From Anaerolineae bacterium (GTDB lineage Bacteria; Chloroflexota; Anaerolineae; JAAYZQ01), in assembly GCA_016929795.1 (NCBI GenBank), contig JAFGIA010000184.1, positions 1 through 15,169 of the forward strand: a DNA stretch of 15,169 nucleotides, given 5' to 3'. Positions 1-7,397 of this stretch are shown piece after piece. The notes below the pieces were generated by a model. It saw only the letters and a list, made by a program, of their open reading frames with translations. It made no database searches and was not told the DNA's origin. The translations under genes were made by a program, and so were the position numbers. Each line of letters opens with the position of its first letter. Within the stretch, counting starts at the first letter, position 1.

Positions 1-939
1 ATGGGCTGCTGGGCGCTGGCGGGCGACGCGACGTGGGGGCCGCAGGACGAGGCGGATTCGATCGCCACGGTGCACGCGGCGCTGGCGCGCGGCGTGAACA
101 TGTTTGATACTGCCGAGGGGTATGGCGGGGGCGACTCGGAGGCGATGCTTGGCCGGGCGCTCGCCGGGCGCCGCGACAAAGCCGTGATCGCGACGAAGGT
201 GAGCCGCGCCAACCTGTCGGCCGATGCGGTGTGCCAGGCGTGCGAGGCGAGTCTGCGCCGGCTGCAGACCGATTACATCGACCTGTACCAGCTCCACTGG
301 CCCAGCCGGTCGGTGCTGCTGGACGAGACGCTGGCGGCGGTGGACCGGCTGCAGGCCGAGGGCAAGATCCGGGCGTTCGGGGTGTGCAACTTTGGGATCG
401 GCGACCTGTCGGACCTGCTGGCGCGACGCCAGGTGCCGTGCAACCAACTGCCCTACAGCCTGCTGTGGCGCGCGGTCGAGTTCGAGATCCAGCCGGCGTG
501 CGTGGCAAACGGGGTGGGGATCGTGTGCTACAGCCCGCTGGCGCAGGGACTGCTGGCGGACAAGTTCGCGGCGCCGGGCGATGTGCCCGACGGGCGGGCG
601 CGGACGCGGCTGTTCGGCAGCCACCGGGCGCAGGCGCGGCATGGAGAGGCGGGGTGCGAGGCGGCGGCGTTTGCGGCGCTGGAAGCGATCCGGCAAACCT
701 GCGCATCGATCGGGCAGTCGATGGCGGCGGTGGCGGTGGCGTGGCTGCTGCACCAGCCGGGGGTGGTGTCGGTGATTGCGGGGGCGCGGAGGCCGGCGCA
801 GATCGAAGAGACGGCGGCGGCGGCCGAGGTGGTGCTGGCACCGGATGTGGTGGCGGCGCTGGAGCGGGCCACCGCGCCGGTCAAAGAGTGTGTGGGCAAG
901 AATCCCGATATGTGGATGGGGGAGAGCCGGTTTCGCTAG
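1..939 (+). CDS. Aldo/keto reductase, 5'-truncated by the window edge
   Basis: Predicted NADPH-dependent aldo/keto reductase (AKR superfamily, TIM barrel, cytoplasmic); the substrate cannot be told. The visible 312 residues carry the AKR tetrad: Asp36 and Tyr41 in FDTAEGYGGGDSE, Lys66 in IATKV and His99 in DLYQLHWP, plus the C-terminal nucleotide-binding part (SVIAGARRPAQIEE). Family members normally have about 20 more residues before the GCWALAG segment (first beta strand, GLGxW-type motif). The ATG at base 1 is therefore probably an internal Met and the true start lies upstream of the window. The stop is TAG at 937-939. Codon use is very G-rich (many gcg, gtg, cgg), more extreme than in the next genes. 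A GC-rich hairpin follows, separating it from buk. Confidence 0.88.
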   Translation: MGCWALAGDATWGPQDEADSIATVHAALARGVNMFDTAEGYGGGDSEAMLGRALAGRRDKAVIATKVSRANLSADAVCQACEASLRRLQTDYIDLYQLHWPSRSVLLDETLAAVDRLQAEGKIRAFGVCNFGIGDLSDLLARRQVPCNQLPYSLLWRAVEFEIQPACVANGVGIVCYSPLAQGLLADKFAAPGDVPDGRARTRLFGSHRAQARHGEAGCEAAAFAALEAIRQTCASIGQSMAAVAVAWLLHQPGVVSVIAGARRPAQIEETAAAAEVVLAPDVVAALERATAPVKECVGKNPDMWMGESRFR

Positions 940-959
940 CAGGTGTTTCGATCATGTGG

Positions 960-981
960 GGGCGGGGTCCCCCCCCCGCCC
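960..981 (+). terminator. GC-rich hairpin after the aldo/keto reductase
   Basis: An 8-bp perfect inverted repeat (GGGCGGGG at 960-967, CCCCGCCC at 974-981) with a 6-base loop begins 20 bases after the reductase stop. It contains a run of nine C (969-977). No T-tract follows directly, so it is a possible transcription-slowing structure rather than a classical intrinsic terminator. Confidence 0.4.
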
Positions 982-1006
982 GCCCCTGGCCCCGGTGCAA
1001 CTGTCT

Positions 1007-1040
1007 GGCTTTCAGCAGAAGAAACTTGAGGTTGAAAGCC
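1007..1040 (+). promoter_or_regulatory. Inverted repeat overlapping the buk promoter
   Basis: Perfect 8-bp arms GGCTTTCA (1007-1014) and TGAAAGCC (1033-1040) are separated by 18 bases. The right arm lies in the spacer between the proposed -35 and -10 of buk, and the left arm just upstream of the -35, as expected for an operator. The right arm is also followed by TTTT (1041-1044), so the same sequence could act as a weak intrinsic terminator for read-through from the reductase. The sequence alone does not decide between these. Confidence 0.4.
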
Positions 1041-1054
1041 TTTTGAGGTATAAT
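1026..1054 (+). promoter_or_regulatory. Sigma70-type promoter for buk
   Basis: The -35 element TTGAGG (1026-1031) and a consensus -10 TATAAT (1049-1054) are separated by 17 bases. Transcription would start near 1061, leaving a leader of about 40 bases before the buk ATG at 1103. This is one of the clearest promoters in the window. Confidence 0.65.
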
Positions 1055-1063
1055 CTGACTGAG

Positions 1064-1083
1064 CACCGGTGCAACAGCCGGTG
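1064..1083 (+). promoter_or_regulatory. Leader hairpin upstream of the buk ribosome-binding site
   Basis: CACCGG (1064-1069) and CCGGTG (1078-1083) form a 6-bp stem with an 8-base loop at the expected 5' end of the buk mRNA. The Shine-Dalgarno GGAGG (1091-1095) stays outside the stem. It may stabilise the transcript; no riboswitch family is recognisable. Confidence 0.3.
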
Positions 1084-1102
1084 TAACGATGGAGGCGTGT
1101 CC

Positions 1103-2188
1103 ATGCACCGTATGCTGGTGATCAACCCAGGATCGACTTCGACAAAGGTTGCTGTGTATGACGACGAGCAGCCTTTGTTTGTGGAGACGCTGCGCCATTC
1201 TACGGACGAGATCGGGGCCTTTCCACATATCCTCGACCAGTATGGGTTTCGATTGCGGGCAATCCTCGATTTTATGCAGCAAAAAGAGATCCCTCTCTCC
1301 ACCCTGTCGGCGGTGGTGGGGCGGGGGGGGCTGCTACGCCCGATCCCAAGCGGCACCTACCGGGTCAACGAGCGGATGGCAGAGGAGCTGTGGCGGCGGG
1401 ACAAGGAGCGTGAGCACGCTTCCAACCTCGGGGCACTCCTGGCCCAAGAGATTGCCGGCCGGGCCGGCCTGCCGGCGTTCATTGTGGACCCGGTGTGCGT
1501 GGACGAGTTTGACGACATTGCGCGCATCTCGGGCCTGCCCGAGATCGAGCGCCACAGCCTGTCGCACGCGCTCAATCTGAAGGCGGTGGCGCGCCGCGCT
1601 GCCGACGACCTCGGCCAGCCCTACGCTGACCTGAACCTGGTGGTGGTGCACCTGGGCGGCGGCATTTCGGTTACCGCCCATCGGCGCGGCAGGATGGTGG
1701 ATGTGAACCAGGCGCTCGACGGTGGGGGGCCATTTGCGCCGGAGCGGTCGGGCGGGCTGCCTGTGGGCGACGTGGTGCGCATCTGCTATGGCGTGCGCCC
1801 CTTTGAAGAGTATCAACTCACCTACGAGCAGATGTTCAAAAAGCTGGCGGGTAAGGGGGGATTGGTGGCCCACCTGGGGACCAACAGCGCGGTAGAAGTC
1901 GAGGAGCGCATCGCCTCAGGCGATGTGCACGCGCGACTGATCTATGAAGCCATGGCCTACCAGATTGCCAAAGAGATCGGCGCCATGGCGACGGTGCTCG
2001 CGGGCGATGTGGACGCAGTGGTGATCACGGGGGGCGTGGCTCATTCCGAGATGCTGATCGAGTGGATTCGAGAGCGGGTGGGATGGATAGCGCGCCTCCT
2101 CGTTTATCCGGGAGAGGACGAGATGCTTGCCCTGGCGCAAGGGGCACTACGCGTGTTGGACGGCCTCGAACAGGCAAAGGAGTACTGA
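1103..2188 (+). CDS. buk: Butyrate kinase
   Basis: Catalyses reversible phosphoryl transfer between butyryl-phosphate and ADP, giving butyrate and ATP, or runs in reverse to activate butyrate or branched short-chain acids. The product has 361 residues, the normal size for the butyrate kinase branch of the acetokinase (ASKHA) family. The N-terminal phosphate motif INPGSTSTK is at residues 7-15, HLGGGIS starts at His183, and the C-terminal VITGGVAHSEM motif is present. The ATG at 1103 is preceded by GGAGG at 1091-1095 with 7-base spacing; the open frame runs upstream to 776 but that part is non-homologous and overlaps the promoter. A GTG two codons upstream (1097) is a weaker alternative. No phosphotransbutyrylase gene is visible here. 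A related acyl kinase specificity (e.g. isobutyrate) cannot be excluded. Confidence 0.92.
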   Translation: MHRMLVINPGSTSTKVAVYDDEQPLFVETLRHSTDEIGAFPHILDQYGFRLRAILDFMQQKEIPLSTLSAVVGRGGLLRPIPSGTYRVNERMAEELWRRDKEREHASNLGALLAQEIAGRAGLPAFIVDPVCVDEFDDIARISGLPEIERHSLSHALNLKAVARRAADDLGQPYADLNLVVVHLGGGISVTAHRRGRMVDVNQALDGGGPFAPERSGGLPVGDVVRICYGVRPFEEYQLTYEQMFKKLAGKGGLVAHLGTNSAVEVEERIASGDVHARLIYEAMAYQIAKEIGAMATVLAGDVDAVVITGGVAHSEMLIEWIRERVGWIARLLVYPGEDEMLALAQGALRVLDGLEQAKEY

Positions 2189-2280
2189 CCAAGATGGGGT
2201 GCACCGGCGGGGCGACAACCCACCTGACACAGATTCGGGCGCCTCGCCAGCAGCGTCGAGCGCACGCGAGGAGGTAGGGG

Positions 2281-2757
2281 ATGGCAAAAAAGCGAGTGCT
2301 GTGCATTGAGGATCACCCGGAAATGATCGAGCTGATCCGGGTGATCCTCGAGCGAGAGGGGTTCGAGGTGGAGGGGGCCGTCGGCGGGAGAGAGGGCCTC
2401 AGGGCTCTGCACGAGAACCCACCCGACCTGCTGCTCCTCGACCTGATGATGCCTGGCATCGACGGGTTCGAAGTTTTCCGCCAGATGAGAGCGGACGAGA
2501 CGCTGAAGAATGTCCCGGTGATCGCGGTTACCGCCAAGGCGCAGAGTATCGACCGCGTGCTGATCCTGCATATCGCGGGCATGGATGATTATATCACCAA
2601 GCCGTTTAGCCCGAAAGAGCTTGTGGCAAGCATCGCTCGCGTGATGGGCGGCTTGCCCGAGGTGGATGAGGAGCCTGCCGGAAACGCGGTCGCAGGCGAC
2701 GAGGAGCGCACACGCATAGGGAGCCCGGTGGGCCGGGACCGGGGGCAGGTGTCGTGA
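2281..2757 (+). CDS. Receiver-only response regulator
   Basis: Single-domain response regulator of 158 residues. The receiver domain fills residues 5-123: acidic pair Glu10-Asp11, phospho-acceptor Asp54 in LLLLDLMMPGIDG, Thr84 and Lys107 in DDYITKPF. After about residue 125 there is only a polar, probably disordered tail rich in Glu, Arg and Gly; there is no DNA-binding or enzymatic output domain. Its output is therefore probably by protein contact or phosphorelay. GAGGAGG (2268-2274) lies 6 bases before the ATG. The stop overlaps the GTG start of the histidine kinase by 4 bases (GTGA), which implies translational coupling and a cognate pair. The gap of 92 bases after buk holds nothing I recognise. 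Confidence 0.9.
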   Translation: MAKKRVLCIEDHPEMIELIRVILEREGFEVEGAVGGREGLRALHENPPDLLLLDLMMPGIDGFEVFRQMRADETLKNVPVIAVTAKAQSIDRVLILHIAGMDDYITKPFSPKELVASIARVMGGLPEVDEEPAGNAVAGDEERTRIGSPVGRDRGQVS

Positions 2758-4676
2758 AGGATCGGATTGCTTCGTGGCTGCATAGGAACGAGAGCTACAT
2801 CGTCCCTGCCTGGATCAAGCTTGTCCGCTTTCGCGGCGGCGAACGCGATCGATCCTTCACCACCAGAGAGCTGGAGCGCCAGTTCTTTAGCGATTTCTAC
2901 CATTCGTTCGTGCACGCCGTCGAGTCGGGCAACCTCGATCGCATGGGGCAGGTGCTGGAGCGCATCGCTTCCACGCGCGTGGAAGAAGAGTTCCAGCTCG
3001 GTGAGACGCTCGACATTTTTGTCCTCTTGAAGGAGCTGCTGTGGGAGCGCATCGACGATGCACACTCGGCCGAGACGCTGCTGACCTGGCGGCAGAGCAT
3101 CGAGCCAGTTTTTGACGGCTGTTTCCGGCTGCTGGGCCAGGCGTTTACACGCGCGAGCCACGCGCTCCTATCGGAGCGGTTGATCGAAGCCGAGTTCATG
3201 ACCCGGCGCCTGGCGATTGCCACCGAAGAGGCGGATCGTGCGCTGTCGCGCCTGCGCATCCTGTACAACGTGTCGCGTGCGATCAGCTCCACCCTCGATC
3301 AGCGCCAGATCCTGGCGTCTGTGGCCGAGAATTTGAGCTCTGTGCCGCAGATCGATCGCTGTGCCGTGTGGCTGGCCGATGGCGACGCCCACGAGCTGTC
3401 GGTGGCTGCCGCACACGGCATCGATGCGGCGCGGCTCCAAGGTGCCTTCCTGTCGCTGGAGGACAGTCACTCGGCACTCGTCCGCGCTTTTGTCATGCGC
3501 AAGCTCCAGTTGGTAGCGAGCGTCGACGACCAGGATGAGGCTGTCGGCTCTCTGTTCCGGCAACGCTTGCTGTTGGTTGTGCCTCTGCCCGGAGAAGAGT
3601 GGCCGGTTGGCGTGGTCACCGTCGATCGCCTGGCCAGCGACCAGGCCCTGGAGACGGCGGTGGTCGAGCTGGTGCAGTCGGTAGTCGACCAGGCAGGCGT
3701 CGCCCTGCAAAAGGCACGCCTGTACGAAGAGCTGGTTGAGCTCAACCGGCACCTTGATCAACGTGTGCAGGAGCGCACCGAGGAGCTGGCACACCTGAAC
3801 CGCGATCTCGGCAAGCTGAACAAGAAAAAGTCCGATTTCGTGGCCATTGCCGCGCACGAGCTGAAAACCCCACTTACCCTCGTCCAGGGATATGCCGAGA
3901 TGCTGGCCGAGGCGGGTGTCTATAGCCTGCCACCGGACGTGATGAACCGCCAGTTGGCGGGTATCATCAAGGGAGTGGACCGGCTGCGCACGATCATTGA
4001 GGACATCATTGATGTGTCGCTGATTGATACCGAGGTGCTCGCGTTGAGCATCGAGTTGACGTCGATCTATCATGTCGCCGAGATGGTATGTCGCGATTGG
4101 ATGGAGGTGGTACAGGAGCGCAAGCAGCGCCTGGTGTTGCATCGGTTCGACGATCTGCCCTACATCGAGGGAGATGCCCTGCGCCTGCACCAGGTGTTGG
4201 GCAACATCATTGGCAATGCCATCAAGTACACCCCCGACGGCGGTAAAATCGAGATCATGGCGCGCCAGATCGAGGCCCAGCCCGACCGCCCGGCGTTTAT
4301 CGAGGTGGTGGTCGCCGACACCGGGGTGGGCATCAACCCGGATGAACAGGATCGTATTTTTGACAAATTCTACCGCGTCGAGGGCCCCGAGCTGCACTCG
4401 AGCAGCAAGACGCGGTTTATGGGTGCCGGCCCTGGCCTGGGGCTGACAATTGCCAAAGGGATCGTCGAGGCGCATGGCGGCCGCATCTGGGTAGAGAGCG
4501 ATGGCTGCGATGCGGTGCGCTGCCCCGGCAGCCAATTCCATGTGTTGCTGCCTGTGCGCTCTGCCTGGGGCGATTTCCAGGCGCGGGGAGATCTCTCTGC
4601 GATCGTCCCCGATCAGGTCCGTGGCAGTGTGTTCGACGATTCGTCTACGAGCTTGCAACAAACTTTACGTACATAG
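2754..4676 (+). CDS. Soluble sensor histidine kinase (RsbRD-like N-terminus, GAF, HisKA, HATPase)
   Basis: A 640-residue histidine kinase, probable partner of the overlapping response regulator. Residues about 1-160 are helical and resemble the RsbT co-antagonist (RsbRD) N-terminal domain (NESYIVPAWIKL, VEEEFQLGETLDIF). Residues about 175-320 look like a GAF sensor domain. A coiled coil (about 322-365) leads to the H-box with His368 in AAHELKTPL. The ATPase domain has the N-box Asn488 (NIIGNAIKYTP), G1 Asp522 (ADTGVGI), the F-box (DKFYRVE) and the G2 motif (GPGLGLTIAKG). No transmembrane helix is visible, so it should sense a cytoplasmic signal. The start is GTG at 2754, with a modest G-rich Shine-Dalgarno region. 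The G2 box reads GAGPGLGL rather than the usual GTGLGL, which is probably tolerated. The aminotransferase starts 14 bases after its stop. Confidence 0.9.
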   Translation: MKDRIASWLHRNESYIVPAWIKLVRFRGGERDRSFTTRELERQFFSDFYHSFVHAVESGNLDRMGQVLERIASTRVEEEFQLGETLDIFVLLKELLWERIDDAHSAETLLTWRQSIEPVFDGCFRLLGQAFTRASHALLSERLIEAEFMTRRLAIATEEADRALSRLRILYNVSRAISSTLDQRQILASVAENLSSVPQIDRCAVWLADGDAHELSVAAAHGIDAARLQGAFLSLEDSHSALVRAFVMRKLQLVASVDDQDEAVGSLFRQRLLLVVPLPGEEWPVGVVTVDRLASDQALETAVVELVQSVVDQAGVALQKARLYEELVELNRHLDQRVQERTEELAHLNRDLGKLNKKKSDFVAIAAHELKTPLTLVQGYAEMLAEAGVYSLPPDVMNRQLAGIIKGVDRLRTIIEDIIDVSLIDTEVLALSIELTSIYHVAEMVCRDWMEVVQERKQRLVLHRFDDLPYIEGDALRLHQVLGNIIGNAIKYTPDGGKIEIMARQIEAQPDRPAFIEVVVADTGVGINPDEQDRIFDKFYRVEGPELHSSSKTRFMGAGPGLGLTIAKGIVEAHGGRIWVESDGCDAVRCPGSQFHVLLPVRSAWGDFQARGDLSAIVPDQVRGSVFDDSSTSLQQTLRT

Positions 4677-4690
4677 GAGTATGATCGACC

Positions 4691-5851
4691 ATGAATGTTT
4701 CAAAGCGCGTTCAGAACTTGCCCCCCTACGTGTTTGCGCGGCTTGGTAACCGCCTGCGCGAACTCAAGCGCCAGGGACATGACATTATCCAGCTAGATAT
4801 TGGCAGTCCTGACCTGCCCCCACCCCAGTTCATTATCGATGCGATGTACACAGCCTGCCAGAACCCTTCGCAGCACGGCTATGGCGGCTTTTACGGCATA
4901 CCAGAGCTTCGCCAGGCAATGGCTACCTACTATGACCGCCGCTTTGGTGTGAAACTGGATCCCGACAAACAGGTTGCGGCCCTTATTGGCTCCAAAGAGG
5001 GCATTGCCAACGTCGCCCTCGCTTTTGTCGACCCTGGCGACCCGGTGCTCGTGCCCGATCCGGGCTATCCGACCTATAGCCTGGGCACGCTCCTGGCCGG
5101 GGGGGTGCCCTACCCTGTGCCTCTCCTCGAGGAGAAAGGGTTCTTGCCCGAGCTGTCCGAGATCCCACCTGACGTGGCACGGACGGCCAAGATCTTGTGG
5201 CTCAACTACCCCAACAACCCGACGGGTGCGACGGCGCCCATGTCGCTGCTCGAGGAGGCTGTCGAGTTTGCACGCCGCTACGACCTGCTCGTCTGCTACG
5301 ATAATCCCTACTGTGATGTGACATTTGAAGGCTATGTGGCGCCGAGCATGCTCCAGATCCCTGGCGCCACGGATGTGGCGGTCGAGTTCAACTCGCTGTC
5401 CAAGACGTACAACATGGCGGGCTGGCGTGTGGGCATGGTTGTGGGCAACGCCACTGCCGTCGAGGCGCTGGCACGCACCAAGACCAATATTGACTCGGGC
5501 ATCTTTTTGCCGATCCAGCGGGCCGCTGCCCTGGCACTGACCGGCGACCAGGGCTGGCTGGAGGAGAGGAACGCGATCTATGGCCAGCGGCGCGACATCA
5601 TCCTGGAGACGCTGCGCGCGCTGGGTATCAAGGCCGCCACACCGCGAGCCAGTCTTTACATCTGGGCCAACGTGCCCACAGGCTACACGTCCGGCACGTT
5701 TGCAGAGCGATTGTTGGAAGGAGCCGCGATCAGCGTTACGCCTGGGAGTGCCTTTGGCGCCCACGGGGAGGGATACGTGCGCATCTCGCTCGGCATGGAC
5801 ACCGATCGGATCCGCGAGGCCATGCAGCGCCTCCGGCATCTGGAGCTGTGA
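4691..5851 (+). CDS. Class I/II aminotransferase, LL-diaminopimelate aminotransferase-like
   Basis: PLP-dependent fold-type I aminotransferase of 386 residues, a normal family length. Visible motifs are GYGGFYGIPELRQA (63-76), PNNPTGA (174-180), the PLP-contacting DNPY at 204-207, and SLSKTYNMAGWRVG with the Schiff-base Lys238. The SKTYNMAGWRVG form is typical of LL-diaminopimelate aminotransferases (DapL), which convert tetrahydrodipicolinate to LL-diaminopimelate in one step of lysine and peptidoglycan synthesis. Related alanine/glutamate-type aminotransferases share it, so substrate assignment is tentative and no symbol is given. AGGAG (4675-4679) overlaps the kinase stop and lies 11 bases before the ATG at 4691. 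The gene is probably co-transcribed with the two-component pair, an unusual partner for a biosynthetic gene. Confidence 0.85.
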   Translation: MNVSKRVQNLPPYVFARLGNRLRELKRQGHDIIQLDIGSPDLPPPQFIIDAMYTACQNPSQHGYGGFYGIPELRQAMATYYDRRFGVKLDPDKQVAALIGSKEGIANVALAFVDPGDPVLVPDPGYPTYSLGTLLAGGVPYPVPLLEEKGFLPELSEIPPDVARTAKILWLNYPNNPTGATAPMSLLEEAVEFARRYDLLVCYDNPYCDVTFEGYVAPSMLQIPGATDVAVEFNSLSKTYNMAGWRVGMVVGNATAVEALARTKTNIDSGIFLPIQRAAALALTGDQGWLEERNAIYGQRRDIILETLRALGIKAATPRASLYIWANVPTGYTSGTFAERLLEGAAISVTPGSAFGAHGEGYVRISLGMDTDRIREAMQRLRHLEL

Positions 5852-5913
5852 TGCGCGTGGCGAATGAGCATCTGTCATGACGAGGACGCGGCCGTTCCGG
5901 GTACCCTCTGGGT

Positions 5914-6035
5914 GCGAAGCAATCTTTAGCGTGATCCAAGGGGGGATTGCTTCGCTCGCTAGCGCTCGCTCGCAATGACAGGTTTTTGAGGGGGTGAGTG
6001 GCGGCCAGCATCATGGATCAACGCGCAATGACAGG
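5914..6035. repeat. REP-like dispersed repeat between the aminotransferase gene and hflX
   Basis: The 241-base gap holds an 11-bp perfect inverted repeat, GCGAAGCAATC (5914-5924) and GATTGCTTCGC (5945-5955). A self-complementary GCTAGC-rich stretch follows, and the 12-mer CGCAATGACAGG occurs twice (5971-5982 and 6024-6035). Sequence of the type 'TCATTGCGAGCGAAGCAATC' is known from many bacterial genomes as a multi-copy intergenic palindromic repeat. I infer that this is such an element, possibly a pair of them. Apart from it, the gap shows no promoter I can defend. Confidence 0.65.
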
Positions 6036-6092
6036 CTCGAGGGGGGTTATTTTCAAAGGGGAAGGTGGCGCATTAAGCGACTGATTGAGTAT

Positions 6093-7379
6093 ATGCAACC
6101 AGACGAGCGCGCGCTGCTGGTGGGCGTGCAGCTCAAGAACCAACGGGGGGGCTGGGAGCTGGAGGATTCGCTCTCCGAGCTGGGGCAACTGGCACTCACC
6201 GCCGGGCTCGACGTCGTGGGGCAAACCTGGCAGCGGCTGGACCAGTATCATCCGGCGACGATGGTCGGCTCGGGCAAGGTGGAAGAGATCGGCGAGCTGC
6301 GCCACGATCTCCAGGCGGGGGTGATTGTCTTTGACGAAGAGCTGTCGCCACGGCAACTGCGCAATCTCGAAGAAGAGCTTGGCGACGAGGTCAAGGTGCT
6401 CGACCGCACCAGCCTCATCCTCGACATCTTTGCCCAACACGCACGCACGCGCGAGGGCCAGCTCCAGGTGGAGCTGGCCCAGTATGAGTATAGGCTGCCG
6501 CGGCTGACGCGTGCCTGGACCCACCTGGCGCGCCAGGCGGGTGGCGGCGCGGCGCGCGGCGGCACGGGGGGCGTTGGGCTGCGTGGCCCCGGCGAGACAC
6601 AGCTCGAGGTCGACAGGCGAGAGATCAATCGTCGCATGGCCCAGATCCGGGAGGATCTCGAGCAGGTGCGCCGCCACCGCGCGCTCCACCGCCGTCAGCG
6701 CAAACGGATGGCGATGCCTGTGGTCGCCATCGTTGGCTACACCAATGCCGGCAAGTCGACCTTGCTCAATGCGCTGTCGGGTGCCGACGTGCTGGTTGAG
6801 GACAAGCTGTTCGCAACCCTTGACCCGACCACACGTCGTGTGCAGCTTCCCAGCGGCCGCGAGGTGCTCTTTTCCGATACTGTCGGCTTTATCCAAAAGC
6901 TGCCGACGCAGCTTGTTGCCGCTTTTCGCGCCACACTGGAAGAGATCGCTGAGGCCGATGTGATCCTGCATGTCCTGGACGTCACACACGAACATGCTCA
7001 TTTTCAGAGTGAGACAGTCATGGATACGCTGGCCGATCTCGACGTGTTGGACCGACCTGTGGTGATGGCTCTGAACAAGATCGACTGTGTGCAGGACGAC
7101 GGCGTGGTGGCCGAGTGGCTGGACGAGTTTTCTGACGCAGTGCCAATCTCGGCGAAGGAAGCGGATGGCCTGGAGCAGTTATTGGAACAGGTCGAAAGGG
7201 AGCTGCGTGCCGATTTGCTCTATCTCAAGGTGCTCGTCCCGTACCACCGAGGGGACCTCGCCGCGCTTTTTTACGAGCACGGCCTGGTGATCGAGGGCTC
7301 TCATGCCAGCGATGGGACCGTCATCGAAGGGTACCTGCCACGCCGCTGGCTGGATCGCTTTCGAGCATATATGATCTGA
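6093..7379 (+). CDS. hflX: GTPase HflX
   Basis: Ribosome-associated GTPase of the Obg-HflX superfamily that splits or rescues stalled 70S ribosomes. The N-terminal HflX domain (residues about 5-190) includes HPATMVGSGKVEEI, the basic QVELAQYEYRLPRL segment, the glycine-rich linker and GPGETQLEVDRR. The G domain has G1 GYTNAGKST (215-223, Lys221), G2 DPTTRR, G3 DTVGF (262-266), G4 NKID (328-331) and G5 SAK. The product has 428 residues if started at the ATG at 6093, close to the usual size. This start has no strong Shine-Dalgarno; a GGGGAAGG stretch lies at 6058-6065. The frame is open back to a GTG at 5994, but that extension runs through the dispersed repeat and is unlike the family. It is the first gene of a tight unit with the TPR and small membrane protein genes. 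Confidence 0.93.
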   Translation: MQPDERALLVGVQLKNQRGGWELEDSLSELGQLALTAGLDVVGQTWQRLDQYHPATMVGSGKVEEIGELRHDLQAGVIVFDEELSPRQLRNLEEELGDEVKVLDRTSLILDIFAQHARTREGQLQVELAQYEYRLPRLTRAWTHLARQAGGGAARGGTGGVGLRGPGETQLEVDRREINRRMAQIREDLEQVRRHRALHRRQRKRMAMPVVAIVGYTNAGKSTLLNALSGADVLVEDKLFATLDPTTRRVQLPSGREVLFSDTVGFIQKLPTQLVAAFRATLEEIAEADVILHVLDVTHEHAHFQSETVMDTLADLDVLDRPVVMALNKIDCVQDDGVVAEWLDEFSDAVPISAKEADGLEQLLEQVERELRADLLYLKVLVPYHRGDLAALFYEHGLVIEGSHASDGTVIEGYLPRRWLDRFRAYMI

Positions 7380-7397
7380 CAGGAGGCAATCTCCCGT

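Noticed and set aside
776..1102. N-terminal extension of butyrate kinase back to 776
   Set aside because: It overlaps the aldo/keto reductase and the promoter, is Arg-rich and unlike the family; the ATG at 1103 has a Shine-Dalgarno and starts at the family N-terminus.
3168..4661. Long open frame of 497 codons on the - strand opposite the histidine kinase
   Set aside because: The + strand frame has complete kinase motifs; the antisense product has no recognisable domain and is a GC-rich shadow.
4793..5878. 361-codon open frame antisense to the aminotransferase
   Set aside because: Shadow of a gene with full catalytic motifs; the product is low-complexity without family features.
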